The notes beneath the pieces were generated by a model. The model ran no database searches. It saw only the letters and a program-made list of their open reading frames with translations, and was not told where the DNA came from. The position numbers and the translations under genes are program-made. Shown here one piece after another: positions 8,559-18,216 of a stretch of DNA of 64,000 nt (the stretch's first letter is position 1; each line of letters begins with the position of its first letter). Where the stretch lies: contig OW818698.1 in assembly GCA_942493375.1 (NCBI GenBank), positions 6,696,001 to 6,760,000 of the forward strand, in the 5' to 3' direction. This DNA comes from G942493375 sp942493375 (GTDB lineage: Bacteria; Armatimonadota; UBA5829).

Positions 8559-9557
8559 TTGAGCATTACCATTGCCGAAAAAGCGCCATATTGGGGGACA
8601 TTGATTGGATCTGAACTGGAACGGATGGAGGTTTTACTTCAAGAGACTGTTCAATCAGAAATAGATGCTGCCAGGATTATGTCCTTACGACTGTTCAATG
8701 CTGGCGGAAAAAGGCTAAGGTCTGCCTTGGTCATACTTTCCGCTCTATCTGTAGATCCAGACGGATTCACCGACGATGTGGCAGGAATGGCAGCAGCAAT
8801 TGAACTGCTTCATGCTGCTTCGTTGATTCACGATGATGTCGTGGATGATGGCAGGATGCGAAGAGGTCTTCCCACCGCTAATACTGTCTATGGAAATCGA
8901 ATCAGTGTTCTTGGTGGAGATTATATGCTGTCACGTTGTCTGGCACTGGTTGGGACTCATGGTGACATGACGATGCTAAGGGACATTGCTGATACCGCAA
9001 CTTTTATGGCTGAGTGTGAAGTCCTACAAGCCATGTGTACAGACGATATCGATATGTGGGCAAAGCATTATATGTCTATCATAGAAGGTAAAACTGCTGC
9101 ATTATTGTCTACTGGCTGTAGATGTGGTGCGCGGCTCTCCGGGGCTTCTTCTCATTTTACCAGACAACTCTCCATATACAGCAAGTCTATTGGTATTGCA
9201 TTTCAGATTACCGACGATATTCTGGATGTCATTGGAGATCCAAGAGTGACAGGTAAGAGTGTATGTGCTGATTTATCTCAGGGTAAATACACATTGCCAG
9301 TGCTGGTAGCGTGTGGTTCCAAAGATCCCAGAGTGCGTGAGCGTATCAATGAAATACTTGTGTCGGGTGCAATGAATGAGCAAGGTGCTTGTGAGGCAGC
9401 TGCATTTCTAGTTGAATGTGGAGCGGTGGATTCAGCCCGAGATACTGCCTTAGACTACGTTGCATCAGCAATTAGCAACCTTTCCGGTTTGCCGCATAAC
9501 ATGTATAAAGATGCCCTTGAAGAGCTGGCATCACACATTGTTGATAGATTATCGTAA
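8559..9557 (+). CDS. Polyprenyl diphosphate synthase (trans-prenyltransferase)
   Basis: 332 aa. The first Asp-rich motif DDVVD (D92-D96, followed by GRMRRG) and the second DDILD (D219-D223) are intact, as is the GGKRLR substrate motif at 49-54. It condenses isopentenyl diphosphate with an allylic primer in the cytoplasm. Product length cannot be read reliably; quinone side-chain synthesis (octaprenyl or solanesyl type) is the usual role. The TTG start at 8559 is supported by AGGAGT eight bases upstream; there is no ATG in a good position. Confidence 0.92.
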   Translation: MSITIAEKAPYWGTLIGSELERMEVLLQETVQSEIDAARIMSLRLFNAGGKRLRSALVILSALSVDPDGFTDDVAGMAAAIELLHAASLIHDDVVDDGRMRRGLPTANTVYGNRISVLGGDYMLSRCLALVGTHGDMTMLRDIADTATFMAECEVLQAMCTDDIDMWAKHYMSIIEGKTAALLSTGCRCGARLSGASSHFTRQLSIYSKSIGIAFQITDDILDVIGDPRVTGKSVCADLSQGKYTLPVLVACGSKDPRVRERINEILVSGAMNEQGACEAAAFLVECGAVDSARDTALDYVASAISNLSGLPHNMYKDALEELASHIVDRLS

Positions 9558-9582
9558 CATCAAAATCGACAAGCAATCTCAC

Positions 9583-9626
9583 GCATATTGCATCAAGTCA
9601 TGTTTTGTTTGCCTGATGCAATATGC
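9583..9626. terminator. Bidirectional hairpin between convergent genes
   Basis: GCATATTGCATCA (9583-9595) and TGATGCAATATGC (9614-9626) form a perfect 13-bp stem with an 18-base loop, exactly between the convergent polyprenyl synthase and ornithine cyclodeaminase genes. A strong T-run is lacking. Confidence 0.55.
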
Positions 9627-9663
9627 ATGCGTTAAATCTCAGGATCAGAGCATGTTGTGTTTC

Positions 9664-10641
9664 TCAGAGCGGTAAGTTCAATCCTATTCCCTGCTTAACT
9701 GCTCTGTCGTAGAACAGTTTGGCTGTAACAACATCAGCGACAGCGACACCAAGATTCATGCAGAGAATTCGTTCAGTGTCTGTTTCGCGTCCAGGTTTGT
9801 TTTCAGCTACTACATCTCCAAGGTCTATATAACTGTCCTCTGGAATTGCACCGAAATGTTGACCCTGCTGTTTAGTAAACATCAGCTGGTCGACATCATC
9901 AACTACGATTTTATCGCATTCGTGCATTGCTGCAGGAGTCCAGGCAGCATCATAATCGAGGGCTATGCCCAATGCCCCTTCTTTCAGCATACCTGCATCC
10001 ATTGATGGTTTAGGTTTGTCGATGACAGGGGTGGCGGTGATGACAACATCCGAAAAACTTGCCATATCTTCCGGAGAACTGCAAACCACAAAAGATGTTA
10101 GTGGGAAATTGCTCTCCATATCATTTACGAAACAAGTTGCGGCTTCAGGATTTGTATCATAACAGCGTACAAGAGAGAGCTTCGGCATTACATCCATCAA
10201 TGCAGTAAGGCTATTTCGGGCCTGTACACCGCATCCCAGAAAGCCTACAACAGATCTGTCAGCTCTGGCTAGATGTTTTGCGGCTATTCCTACCATTGCC
10301 CCTGTCCGTGTGGCAGTTATTTCGGAGCAGTCCATTACTGCCAGGGGAAGTCCATTTGATGCATCGCTGAGGATCAATAGTCCATTGATATAGGGCAGAC
10401 TATTATCCACATTGCTTCGATATCCACTCATCCATTTCATTCCACAGACATGTGAACCTTCTATATATACCGGCATCGCATGCAGGAATGAATCAGGGAC
10501 AGGGCGAATTTCAGATTTTGGCGGCATCTGAACTTTTACCATACCTTTCAATCGCAACCCTTCGCCTACTGCATCGATGATGCGTCCCATTGTTACTCCC
10601 AGGTTCCTAATGTCCTTTTTACTGAGGTAAAGTAATTCCAT
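9664..10641 (-). CDS. Ornithine cyclodeaminase / mu-crystallin family NAD(P)-dependent protein
   Basis: 325 aa from the ATG at 10641, which follows AGGAAGG. The central Rossmann segment VGFLGCGVQARNSL and the preceding ITATRTGAMVGIAAKHLAR are hallmark sequences of the ornithine cyclodeaminase/mu-crystallin family (also alanine dehydrogenase, ketimine reductases and tauropine-type enzymes). The N-terminal YLSKKDI and CGMKWMSGYR segments also fit. Reaction and substrate cannot be assigned from sequence. A Rex-type operator lies 117 bases upstream. Confidence 0.9.
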   Translation of the reverse strand: MELLYLSKKDIRNLGVTMGRIIDAVGEGLRLKGMVKVQMPPKSEIRPVPDSFLHAMPVYIEGSHVCGMKWMSGYRSNVDNSLPYINGLLILSDASNGLPLAVMDCSEITATRTGAMVGIAAKHLARADRSVVGFLGCGVQARNSLTALMDVMPKLSLVRCYDTNPEAATCFVNDMESNFPLTSFVVCSSPEDMASFSDVVITATPVIDKPKPSMDAGMLKEGALGIALDYDAAWTPAAMHECDKIVVDDVDQLMFTKQQGQHFGAIPEDSYIDLGDVVAENKPGRETDTERILCMNLGVAVADVVTAKLFYDRAVKQGIGLNLPL

Positions 10642-10757
10642 CTTTCTACCTTCCTGTCCACACAATAATCAATCCCGTGATGTGGTGCATATTCGGGCCA
10701 ATTAATCATAAAACAGTAAAAGAAACGCAATGAGTAAAAATATGCCTATTTATATTA

Positions 10758-10775
10758 TTGTGCAAAGTGTCACAA
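10758..10775. promoter_or_regulatory. Putative Rex-type operator upstream of the cyclodeaminase family gene
   Basis: TTGTGCAAAGTGTCACAA: inverted arms TTGTG and CACAA with 18-base total length as in Rex boxes (TTGTGA-N6-TCACAA). Two similar sites occur at 21785 and 31356. Confidence 0.55.
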
Positions 10776-10860
10776 TAAGTCAATGGGTTCCGGTGATGAA
10801 TTAGAAAAATCTGTGGATATGCTTGTATCTTCCCATTTTCTAGTGATTGTATTCAGAATC

Positions 10861-12351
10861 TTATGATCTCTGCTCTATTTGTTCAATAAGATCCTGAAAG
10901 ATGAAGTTATGGAATGGATAGACAGCATACCAGTATACTTTGCCCCAAAATCCTGAAGCCTGGTAATAGGCCGTCACCGAGAGGGTGTGGATTTCATCCC
11001 CGTTATCTTTTATCGAAAATTCCAGCCATGCCCAGCCTGGGAGTTTCATTTCTGCACGTAGAAGCAATCTTTGTTCCTGCACGATGTCTTCAACACGCCA
11101 GAAATCTATTACATCATTTTCTCTCAAATTGGATGAATGGCGCCGCCCACGCATGCTGCCTACTCCTGTCAGTATCTTATCAACCATACCTCTCAGTTTC
11201 CACAGCCAGTTTGTGTTGAACCAACCACTTTTCCCACCTATCCTGCAGATAGAGTCAAAGAGAGCAGATGCAGACTTTTTTGTATATAGAGAGGCAGATT
11301 TGGTGTAGAGGTTGGACCTTTCCATTTCTTCAAGTCTTATTGCCAATTCATGTGCTGGTGGATAGGCATCTGACCATCTTGTGTGAATGCGGTCTTGATC
11401 TACTCTCGAAAGCGCTCTCAATACAGACTCGCGATACGGAAGTAGCTCAATATTAACCAGGCTGAGTATCTCATTATTCTGGCAGATCACAGTATTTGCT
11501 GCACTTTCAAACAAACAAAAGATTATAGAATGAGCTACAGGCGTTATTAGGCTGACAAGGTATGAATATATGGGAAGGCTGTAGATGGGAACACGGACGA
11601 ATATTCGTTTCATACCGAGAACCTCGGCGAAGACATGCAGCATTTCCCTGTAGCTGAGAATATCAGGACCACCAATATCATATGAGTAGTGATTTTTTGC
11701 AGGAGTCTCGAGTATTCCAACTAGATAGGCAATGACATTTCGAATGGCGATTGGCTGGCATTTTGTTGCAGCCCACTTTGGTAGAAATATAATCGGAAAC
11801 CTTCGGACCAGGTGTTCGATCATTTCGAATGATGCGCTGCCTGAGCCGATGATTATAGCTGCTCGCAATGCAGAGACTACAGCGTTTCCTCTCATCAATT
11901 CAGCGCAAACTTCCTGCCTGCTCCGTAGATGACTCGATAAATTGGACTGTATATCTCCAAGGCCTCCGAGATAAATAATTCGGCTGATGTTTTGTTGATC
12001 CGACACTATTCGGAAGTTAGTCGCTGCCCGTATATCCAGTTCCTCAAACTGCTTGTGACCACCCAGGAGGGAGTGAATCAGGTAGTATGCTGTGTGTATG
12101 CCTTCCAGAGCAGGAGGCAGACTGTCAATATCCAGGGCATCAGCAACAACTATCTCTGCACCCGGCCATCTGGTCTGATAGTCACTAGATGCAGCCCTTA
12201 CCATCACTCTGACACTATACCCTCTGGCCAATAGCTCCGGTACAAGTCGGCCTCCGACATAACCGGTGGCACCTGTTACCAATATCTTTCCAAGATCGGG
12301 TTGAGGCAGCGTATGAAGTTCCTGGGTATATAAGTCGGGTTTTTCCAGCAT
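10861..12351 (-). CDS. NAD(P)-binding SDR-like protein with C-terminal DUF2867 domain
   Basis: 496 aa. The N-terminus has the extended/atypical SDR fold: GATGYVGGRLVPELL (TGxxGxxG nucleotide loop) followed by the acidic strand and YYLIHSL. The C-terminal about 150 residues (DFWRVEDIVQ..LLLRAEMKLPG.AWLEF) match DUF2867. Such proteins are widespread and act in quinone, lipid or cell-envelope metabolism, without firm assignment. The ATG at 12351 has GAGG seven bases upstream. It appears monocistronic. Confidence 0.85.
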   Translation of the reverse strand: MLEKPDLYTQELHTLPQPDLGKILVTGATGYVGGRLVPELLARGYSVRVMVRAASSDYQTRWPGAEIVVADALDIDSLPPALEGIHTAYYLIHSLLGGHKQFEELDIRAATNFRIVSDQQNISRIIYLGGLGDIQSNLSSHLRSRQEVCAELMRGNAVVSALRAAIIIGSGSASFEMIEHLVRRFPIIFLPKWAATKCQPIAIRNVIAYLVGILETPAKNHYSYDIGGPDILSYREMLHVFAEVLGMKRIFVRVPIYSLPIYSYLVSLITPVAHSIIFCLFESAANTVICQNNEILSLVNIELLPYRESVLRALSRVDQDRIHTRWSDAYPPAHELAIRLEEMERSNLYTKSASLYTKKSASALFDSICRIGGKSGWFNTNWLWKLRGMVDKILTGVGSMRGRRHSSNLRENDVIDFWRVEDIVQEQRLLLRAEMKLPGWAWLEFSIKDNGDEIHTLSVTAYYQASGFWGKVYWYAVYPFHNFIFQDLIEQIEQRS

Positions 12352-12402
12352 AATAGCGCCTCAGTCCACAAATAATTGCTTCTCAGATTGATCCTAAATG
12401 GG

Positions 12403-12433
12403 ACCGCCCTGCGTATGTTGAACGCAGGGCGGT
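12403..12433 (-). terminator. Strong GC-rich hairpin downstream of the 26-heme cytochrome gene
   Basis: ACCGCCCTGCGT (12403-12414) and ACGCAGGGCGGT (12422-12433) form a perfect 12-bp stem with a 7-base loop. It ends the long minus-strand cytochrome block. T-rich DNA follows on the plus side, none obvious on the minus side. Confidence 0.6.
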
Positions 12434-12467
12434 TATTTACTCATTTATCATCTACTTTGTATTTATG

Positions 12468-14270
12468 CTAATCAGGTGAGTGGCAGGTATTGCACTTCGA
12501 AATGTCGTGGCACTTGAGGCATGCAGAACCAGGTTTACGGCTGGCCCCTTTGGCATCTTTGTGTCCCATAGCCCAGTTGGCAGGGTGGGGCATCTTTTGG
12601 CCTGCGTGGCAGTTATCACATGATTTTTCTGAGTGACACTTTTTACATGAATCAGCAGACTTCATGGCAACACTGCCATGTTTTTTATTCCAGTCTCCAC
12701 CGTGCGAAAGGGGCATTGTGCTTGTGTGGCACGCATCGCAGAAAATCTTTGTATGACAATCGGTGCAGGTTCCAGAGGTTCTTGCCTGTTGACCATGGTT
12801 GTTAATCCAGCCGGTGCTGTGACTCGATGGTCGGCTGCCACGGTGGCACGATGCGCAGAACTGCTCCTCGTGACAACGCTTACAGCTCTTCTTATCAGCT
12901 TTGGCATATTTAGGATGTGTTGACTTGAACTTCTTAGGATGAGGCATTAACATCCCGTGGCATTTCTGGCATGAATCCTTGCTGTGGCAGGTATTGCATG
13001 ATTTACTACTCATTTTTGCCTGTATTGGATGCAGCTTCTGCCAATTGACCAGATGTGAAGACGGTTTTTGCTGACGATGACACTTCAAACAGAAGTTAGA
13101 GTTGTGGCATTGTGAGCAGTCCACGTCACTGCGTGATATCTTATCACCGTGAGAGCGTAACCATGTCGCATCCTTATGTGAGGGTGGGGTAGTACCCTTG
13201 TGGCATGATACACAGAATTTCTCTTCATGACAGACCTTGCATTTATCTGAATTAGTTTTAGCGGGTCCTGCATGCTTTGTATCCCAGTCTTCAGGATGCG
13301 GTCGATAACGAGTGTGACAATCCGAGCAGAACTTGCGGTCGTGACATTGATTGCAAGATTCCGGCTGCGCTCTGAACGCTGCTTGATGTTTATCCATCCA
13401 ACCCAGTTTGTGGGCTTGCTTGATCTGGTGGCAGTCAGAACAGAATGTATCAGCATGGCACATTCTGCAGTCTTGCTTCTTATTAGTGAACTCTTTATTG
13501 TGAATATCTATCCATTTTGGGGGGTGTGGCGTCGCCATTCGGTGACAGTTGTCACAAAAATCTGCCTGGTGGCATCGCTTACAAGATGCCTTGTCACCGG
13601 ATGCTTCCTGCTTGTGACCAGTTACCCATTCAGGGCTGAAAACTGAAGCTTTTCTGACTCCCAGGGTTTCGTGGCAGGTCCCGCAAGTATTTGATGCCTT
13701 TTTTCCATCGTGGCATTTGAAGCAAGTAGCCATTGTCGGAGTATTTTTTGTTGCTGCATTGGGGCCGTGAACTACACGAGAATGACAAAATGTGCAACCA
13801 ATCCCCATGTCCCAGTGTTTTTTGTGAGTGATCTTTAGACCGTGATAGACTACAATATCACGTGTTTTGGTATGGCAGGTCTTGCAGTTTACATTAGGAA
13901 CATGCCCTTTGATTTCTTCAGCTTTTACGCCGCCTTTTATGTGTAGATATACCAATCGAAGCGATGTGATCTTCGACTTAACCATATTGGTTACGCCAGG
14001 GACAACATGACATTTTTCGCAAGGTATATTTTTGTGAGATGACATCTTCCAAGTACTGAACTGCACATCCATTTCGTGGCATGAGGAGCAAAAAATGGAT
14101 CTATTAGTGGCAATGATTCCACCAACAGATGCAACAGCCATAAATGCGAACAATGCTAAAATGACCCACAAGCTGATTGTCCGTCCAATGAAAGGAATCT
14201 TTATCTTTGATCGCAATCTTTCTGAAAGTCTGCGACGCCATTCACCTTTTTTGATATGAGGAAACTTCAC
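12468..14270 (-). CDS. 26-heme cytochrome c with NapC/NirT-like N-terminal anchor
   Basis: 600 aa with 26 CxxCH sites. A transmembrane helix at about residues 31-53 is followed by a NapC/NirT-like start (first heme CSSCH at 61-65, then CEKCH). After six single hemes come ten tandem two-heme modules, each CxxCH-x4-CxxCH, mostly with Phe just before the second Cys, followed by a P/S-H...W...H stretch. Each module spans roughly 40-48 residues. The protein should sit in the periplasm tethered to the inner membrane and could form a long heme wire. The GTG start at 14270 has GAGG eight bases upstream and lies 11 bases after the cytochrome b stop. Redox partners are inferred from neighbours only. 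Confidence 0.92.
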   Translation of the reverse strand: MKFPHIKKGEWRRRLSERLRSKIKIPFIGRTISLWVILALFAFMAVASVGGIIATNRSIFCSSCHEMDVQFSTWKMSSHKNIPCEKCHVVPGVTNMVKSKITSLRLVYLHIKGGVKAEEIKGHVPNVNCKTCHTKTRDIVVYHGLKITHKKHWDMGIGCTFCHSRVVHGPNAATKNTPTMATCFKCHDGKKASNTCGTCHETLGVRKASVFSPEWVTGHKQEASGDKASCKRCHQADFCDNCHRMATPHPPKWIDIHNKEFTNKKQDCRMCHADTFCSDCHQIKQAHKLGWMDKHQAAFRAQPESCNQCHDRKFCSDCHTRYRPHPEDWDTKHAGPAKTNSDKCKVCHEEKFCVSCHKGTTPPSHKDATWLRSHGDKISRSDVDCSQCHNSNFCLKCHRQQKPSSHLVNWQKLHPIQAKMSSKSCNTCHSKDSCQKCHGMLMPHPKKFKSTHPKYAKADKKSCKRCHEEQFCASCHRGSRPSSHSTGWINNHGQQARTSGTCTDCHTKIFCDACHTSTMPLSHGGDWNKKHGSVAMKSADSCKKCHSEKSCDNCHAGQKMPHPANWAMGHKDAKGASRKPGSACLKCHDISKCNTCHSPD

Positions 14271-14281
14271 TCTGATTACCT

Positions 14282-15040
14282 CTAATCCTCTCTGTCAGTT
14301 GGGGACACTGTGGTTGAATGTTGAATGGATTCCACATTTACACGTTCAAGAGCTTCTGCTTTCATTATCCGCTCGTATTCCAGCGGGTGTAGAGTTTTGA
14401 GCTCGTGTTCAGATATCTCACCATCCAGCCAGACACGGCTCATGGGGAAGACTTCAGGATTAAGATGTACGTGGTAGAAATGCCAGATAATAATTGCCAA
14501 AAAAGCCAGGACTGCTTCGTAACTGTGTATAACCTTGGCAATGTCCAGCGCCCATTTGGGCAGGATCATCATTGATTGATCCTGGAACCAAAGGGCTAAT
14601 CCTGTGACTATCATTACTACTGAGCCCCAAGCCAGTGCCAGATACTCAAATTTTTCTATAAAGTTGAAACGGTCGAACTTTGGTTGTGTTGGTGCCATTC
14701 CGATATAGAACTTAAGCATCTGAAACGCATCAAAACCGTCTTTGAAGTTTGGCAATAGGGCTTTGAGTTCCGATCTTCCCTGTCGAGTTAGTACAATATA
14801 ACATGTATGGTATATTGACAGCAGGATCAGTACAACAGCAGCCAGTCTATGTAAGGCTGACCTCATAGTGAAACCGCCCAGCAGGTTGACAATTGTCCCT
14901 GATATGGGTGAATCGGGGAAAGTTACCGGAAATCCCGTGATTACCAACGAAAAGAAACTGGTCATCATAATAATATGCTGAATGCGCTGGTTGAGGGTCA
15001 TTCTTTTGAAGCGCCGTTCCTGGCTTGCAGTGTTTGTCAT
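14282..15040 (-). CDS. Cytochrome b561/formate-dehydrogenase-gamma-like membrane subunit
   Basis: 252 aa with about four transmembrane segments. His residues lie in helices at HRLAAVVLILLSIYH and in VIHSYEAVLAFLAIIIWHFYHVHLNPEVFP, matching the diheme b-type subunits of the FdnI/thiosulfate reductase class. These move electrons between menaquinol and periplasmic cytochromes. The start overlaps the stop of the 11-heme gene (ATGA), which suggests translational coupling. With its two multiheme neighbours it probably forms a membrane quinol:cytochrome oxidoreductase; electron direction is not readable. Confidence 0.85.
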   Translation of the reverse strand: MTNTASQERRFKRMTLNQRIQHIIMMTSFFSLVITGFPVTFPDSPISGTIVNLLGGFTMRSALHRLAAVVLILLSIYHTCYIVLTRQGRSELKALLPNFKDGFDAFQMLKFYIGMAPTQPKFDRFNFIEKFEYLALAWGSVVMIVTGLALWFQDQSMMILPKWALDIAKVIHSYEAVLAFLAIIIWHFYHVHLNPEVFPMSRVWLDGEISEHELKTLHPLEYERIMKAEALERVNVESIQHSTTVSPTDRED

Positions 15041-16323
15041 TTCCGGTGTTCTCCTCTACGCCAAGGCAGGCGGCCTATCCATCGGGCACGCAAGTCAAGA
15101 ATAATATAACCCACAAATGAGCTGATTAATCCGGTTACAAAAAGCATATAGAATATCCGGACCCAGAAGACAACAACATCACGCTTGGGTGAAGGCATTA
15201 CGTGTATGGAGCCCATTGAGAAGTTTTTACTGGCGCCGGGGTGGCAAGTACCACATGTTTTGGCCAGGTTATTCTTATTGACAGCGGATCTGGGATCTTT
15301 TGATGGCAATACAGTATGTGCGCCATGACATGTGGCACAGTTAGCAACCGTGATATCTCCGTACCTGTTAGCAACACCATGGAAACTGCTTATATATGAA
15401 GATAATCGATTTGCAGGAAGCCCATATTCACGTTGGATCTTGAGGTCCTCATGGCACTTGGAGCATGTAGCAACTACGTGTGTGGGATAGACTGGTGATT
15501 CTGGTGATGAGGGTTTGCTGATCGAGTGTTCCCCATGGCAATTGGTACAAACAGGAGCACTTTTTACGCCTTGTGCTACTGCAATGCCATGTGTGCTTGC
15601 CTTATATTTATGGAATACAGTCTTGTGGCATTTGCCGCAGGTTTCAGGTACATTGGGTCTGCTGACTGATGATCCCATTTTTCCTGGTGCAGATATATCG
15701 TGCACTCCATGACAATCGGTGCATACCGCAGCAGCTGTATACTCGTGGTTTACCTCAACTATCTTTGCATGCACACTATCATTGTATTTTTTTATGTTTT
15801 TGAGATTATGACGTTTTACAAAATCTTGATTGAAATGGCACTTCCCGCATGTTGCAGCCACATGAGTCCTATGTATCATTGACTTAGGATCGCTGGCAGG
15901 TTTTATGTCGTGTGTCCCGTGGCAAGTCATACAAGTTGGAGCGTCAGCTTTCCCTTTCTTTAATGCATTACCATGCACACTATCTGTGAACTTGTCTATA
16001 TGTGTGGTATCTGGTGCTCCTACATTGTTGCCGTTATAATGGCATTTAACGCACTGAACAGGATCAGCTTTTTGTTTATGGGGGAGTTTTTGGCCTTTGA
16101 AGTCCGAGTGACAATCCAGGCAAACCTTGCCTTTATGGACGGAGTGTAGTAATACATCCTGATCGACATAAATGGGCTTATCTTTGCCGCCAACCTTTAC
16201 TTCACGAAAACTTGGCGCACTGTGACATGTCATACAAGCCAAGTCACCAGCATGTAGCTGCTGTACACACATAGTAACCCCTAATAGTATAAGCACACAG
16301 GTAACCATCTGGTTACGAACCAT
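15037..16323 (-). CDS. 11-heme cytochrome c, signal peptide plus C-terminal membrane anchor
   Basis: 428 aa with 11 CxxCH motifs spread evenly (first CMTCH just after a signal peptide ending in LHAGD, last CGTCH). Repeated SVHG/STHG/SFHG and CHG.H patterns are typical of NrfB/c3-like multiheme chains, the His probably serving as distal ligands. A transmembrane helix near residues 385-410 (FWVRIFYMLFVTGLISSFVGYI split by charged flanks) anchors it with a short basic tail. AGGAA precedes the ATG at 16323. Co-translated with the b-type cytochrome. Confidence 0.9.
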   Translation of the reverse strand: MVRNQMVTCVLILLGVTMCVQQLHAGDLACMTCHSAPSFREVKVGGKDKPIYVDQDVLLHSVHKGKVCLDCHSDFKGQKLPHKQKADPVQCVKCHYNGNNVGAPDTTHIDKFTDSVHGNALKKGKADAPTCMTCHGTHDIKPASDPKSMIHRTHVAATCGKCHFNQDFVKRHNLKNIKKYNDSVHAKIVEVNHEYTAAAVCTDCHGVHDISAPGKMGSSVSRPNVPETCGKCHKTVFHKYKASTHGIAVAQGVKSAPVCTNCHGEHSISKPSSPESPVYPTHVVATCSKCHEDLKIQREYGLPANRLSSYISSFHGVANRYGDITVANCATCHGAHTVLPSKDPRSAVNKNNLAKTCGTCHPGASKNFSMGSIHVMPSPKRDVVVFWVRIFYMLFVTGLISSFVGYIILDLRARWIGRLPWRRGEHRK

Positions 16324-16421
16324 TGCGAATTCCTTTCTCAGGACGGATACAAATCATTCTGTGACAATTGACGTTGTTCCACAAACTATTTGTGTGTAGG
16401 TAAGGTGTCTGGTGCCATTGG

Positions 16422-16889
16422 TTAACCAAATTTATGCCAGCTATTAGTAAGGTAATTGACTCCAAAAATCGTTACCAATACACAGGTGAATCCAGCAACT
16501 AGTAAACAATTAGTCCACTTGCTGCGCCATCCGCTTAGAACTCTGACATGTAAATAAGCTGCATAAACAAGCCAGGTTATTAAAGACCATGTTTCTTTTG
16601 GGTCCCAACTCCAGAATGCTCCCTTAATTGATTGAGACCACAGAGATCCGGATATAATACCAAGAGTCAACATCAAGAACCCAAAAGCTACCATTCTATA
16701 TGCAAGCCTGTCTGTACTATCAAGTGCTGAGAAAAAAGTGTGAAGTACACTAATGCGTTTTGCCTTTAGCAAACGCGCGTGAATGATACAGGTCATACCT
16801 GCAACGAACGATGCAGTAAAACCAGCAAAAGCAACAATGCAACTTACTATATGAACGATATCCAGGTGGCTACTGGACTGGCTGGGCAT
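16422..16889 (-). CDS. Half-size CcsA/CcmC-like cytochrome c assembly protein
   Basis: 155 aa from the ATG at 16889, which has GGGAG eight bases upstream and overlaps the hemA end by 20 bases. It carries the WWD heme-handling motif (FWSWDPKETW then SLITWLVYAAYLH) with four to five membrane helices. It corresponds to the C-terminal half of the full CcsA encoded at 18217-19044. It could be a heme-delivery or regulatory subunit, perhaps for HemA feedback as in HemX/CcsA-like proteins encoded beside hemA in other bacteria. That role is inference. Confidence 0.8.
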   Translation of the reverse strand: MPSQSSSHLDIVHIVSCIVAFAGFTASFVAGMTCIIHARLLKAKRISVLHTFFSALDSTDRLAYRMVAFGFLMLTLGIISGSLWSQSIKGAFWSWDPKETWSLITWLVYAAYLHVRVLSGWRSKWTNCLLVAGFTCVLVTIFGVNYLTNSWHKFG

Positions 16890-18189
16890 TATTTTCTCCC
16901 GACTGTTCTTTACCAGTCTCAACATCGGTCAAACAAAGGCCGAATACTTCGCACATCGTTTCTAGTCTTGCTGTCGAATCAGGTCCAATAGCGCATTCTT
17001 TGATTTGGATCATTGGTTCATGGCATATCTTGTTTACAACGGAACCCATAGCAGCGTTGATAATTTCTAATTCTTCTGGTCGCAGGTGCCGAAGCTTGCG
17101 GCTGAGTTTTTCCATTTCTACGGTTCGGATTCTCTCGAATTTTTCTCTGAGTGCCGTGATTACTGGAACAGCATCAAGTGTCTTGAACCAGCGATTGAAC
17201 TCTTCAACCTCTTCAGAGATTATAAGTTCAGCTTTTTGAACCTCTGCGCGACGTTTGGCATCATTAGCTTCTACGACAGCTTGCAGATCGTCCACATTGT
17301 AGAGGAATACATTGTCTATATCGCCAACTGATACTTCAACATCCCTTGGAACTGCAACATCAATTATAAATACCGGTCGCCCACGGCGCACACGCATAGC
17401 AGTAGATACCATGCTTTTAGTTATGACCTGACCCTCTGCGCCGGTAGACGAGACTATGATATCCGCTTTCTCAATCGCAGAACTAAGGTCTTCGAATCTG
17501 ATCACCTGACCGCTGAAGCGTTGGGCAAGTTCCACTGCACGTTCATATGTGCGGTTGGTTACCAGAAGTTTGTTCATCCCATAAGCAGCCAGGTGGCTTG
17601 TTGTGAGATCAGCCATCTGACCTGCGCCGACAACCAATAGCGTGCTCGAGTTTAGATCGCTAAACACAGACTTCGCCAGTCTGGCAGCAGCCGAACCTAC
17701 TGAAAATGCTCCTCTACCAATACCTGTTTCGGAGAGTACCCGCTTGCCTACTGCTGTTCCCTGCTGGAATAATGCATTTAGGACTGCGCTTGTGGTTTTT
17801 GTCTGTACAGCGGTAGCATATGCTTCTTTTACCTGTCCCTGGATCTGCGTTTCCCCCAAAGCCATTGAATCCATTCCTGATGTAACACGAAACAGATGCT
17901 CAGCCGCCTTGTGTCCAGCACGTATGTAGATATACGGCAGGAATTGTTCAGTCGGTACAGCACAATACTCACCAAACCATTCGATAAGTGCCTGGTCCGT
18001 TGAACGGCTATTTGCGTAGGCATAGATCTCCGTACGGTTACATGTTGAGACAATCACGCACTCACAAACATCCTCAACGCTCAAGAGACTCTCAAGTGCA
18101 TTGGGAAGTTGGGCTTTTGATATGCTCAATCGTTCCCGCAAATCTATTGGTGCAGTCTTGTGACTCAGACCGATCTGCACAAGATGCAT
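16870..18189 (-). CDS. hemA: Glutamyl-tRNA reductase
   Basis: 439 aa, full length for the family. The catalytic cysteine is C50 in STCNRTEIY; the signature HLFRVTSGMDSMALGE and GQVKEAY follow, then a Rossmann NADPH site (LLVVGAGQMADL) and the C-terminal dimerisation helices. It reduces glutamyl-tRNA to glutamate-1-semialdehyde, the first step of C5 tetrapyrrole synthesis in the cytoplasm. It sits between two WWD-type cytochrome assembly genes, so heme synthesis is placed with heme attachment. hemB, hemC and hemL are not in this window. Confidence 0.97.
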   Translation of the reverse strand: MHLVQIGLSHKTAPIDLRERLSISKAQLPNALESLLSVEDVCECVIVSTCNRTEIYAYANSRSTDQALIEWFGEYCAVPTEQFLPYIYIRAGHKAAEHLFRVTSGMDSMALGETQIQGQVKEAYATAVQTKTTSAVLNALFQQGTAVGKRVLSETGIGRGAFSVGSAAARLAKSVFSDLNSSTLLVVGAGQMADLTTSHLAAYGMNKLLVTNRTYERAVELAQRFSGQVIRFEDLSSAIEKADIIVSSTGAEGQVITKSMVSTAMRVRRGRPVFIIDVAVPRDVEVSVGDIDNVFLYNVDDLQAVVEANDAKRRAEVQKAELIISEEVEEFNRWFKTLDAVPVITALREKFERIRTVEMEKLSRKLRHLRPEELEIINAAMGSVVNKICHEPMIQIKECAIGPDSTARLETMCEVFGLCLTDVETGKEQSGENNAQPVQ

Positions 18190-18216
18190 AATAGCTTACT
18201 CCTATTGATACTCAAA

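Noticed and set aside
16379..16395. CACAAA...TTTGTG inverted repeat between the 11-heme gene and the half-ccsA gene
   Set aside because: Arms are in the opposite order from a Rex box and the position is downstream, not upstream, of a likely promoter.
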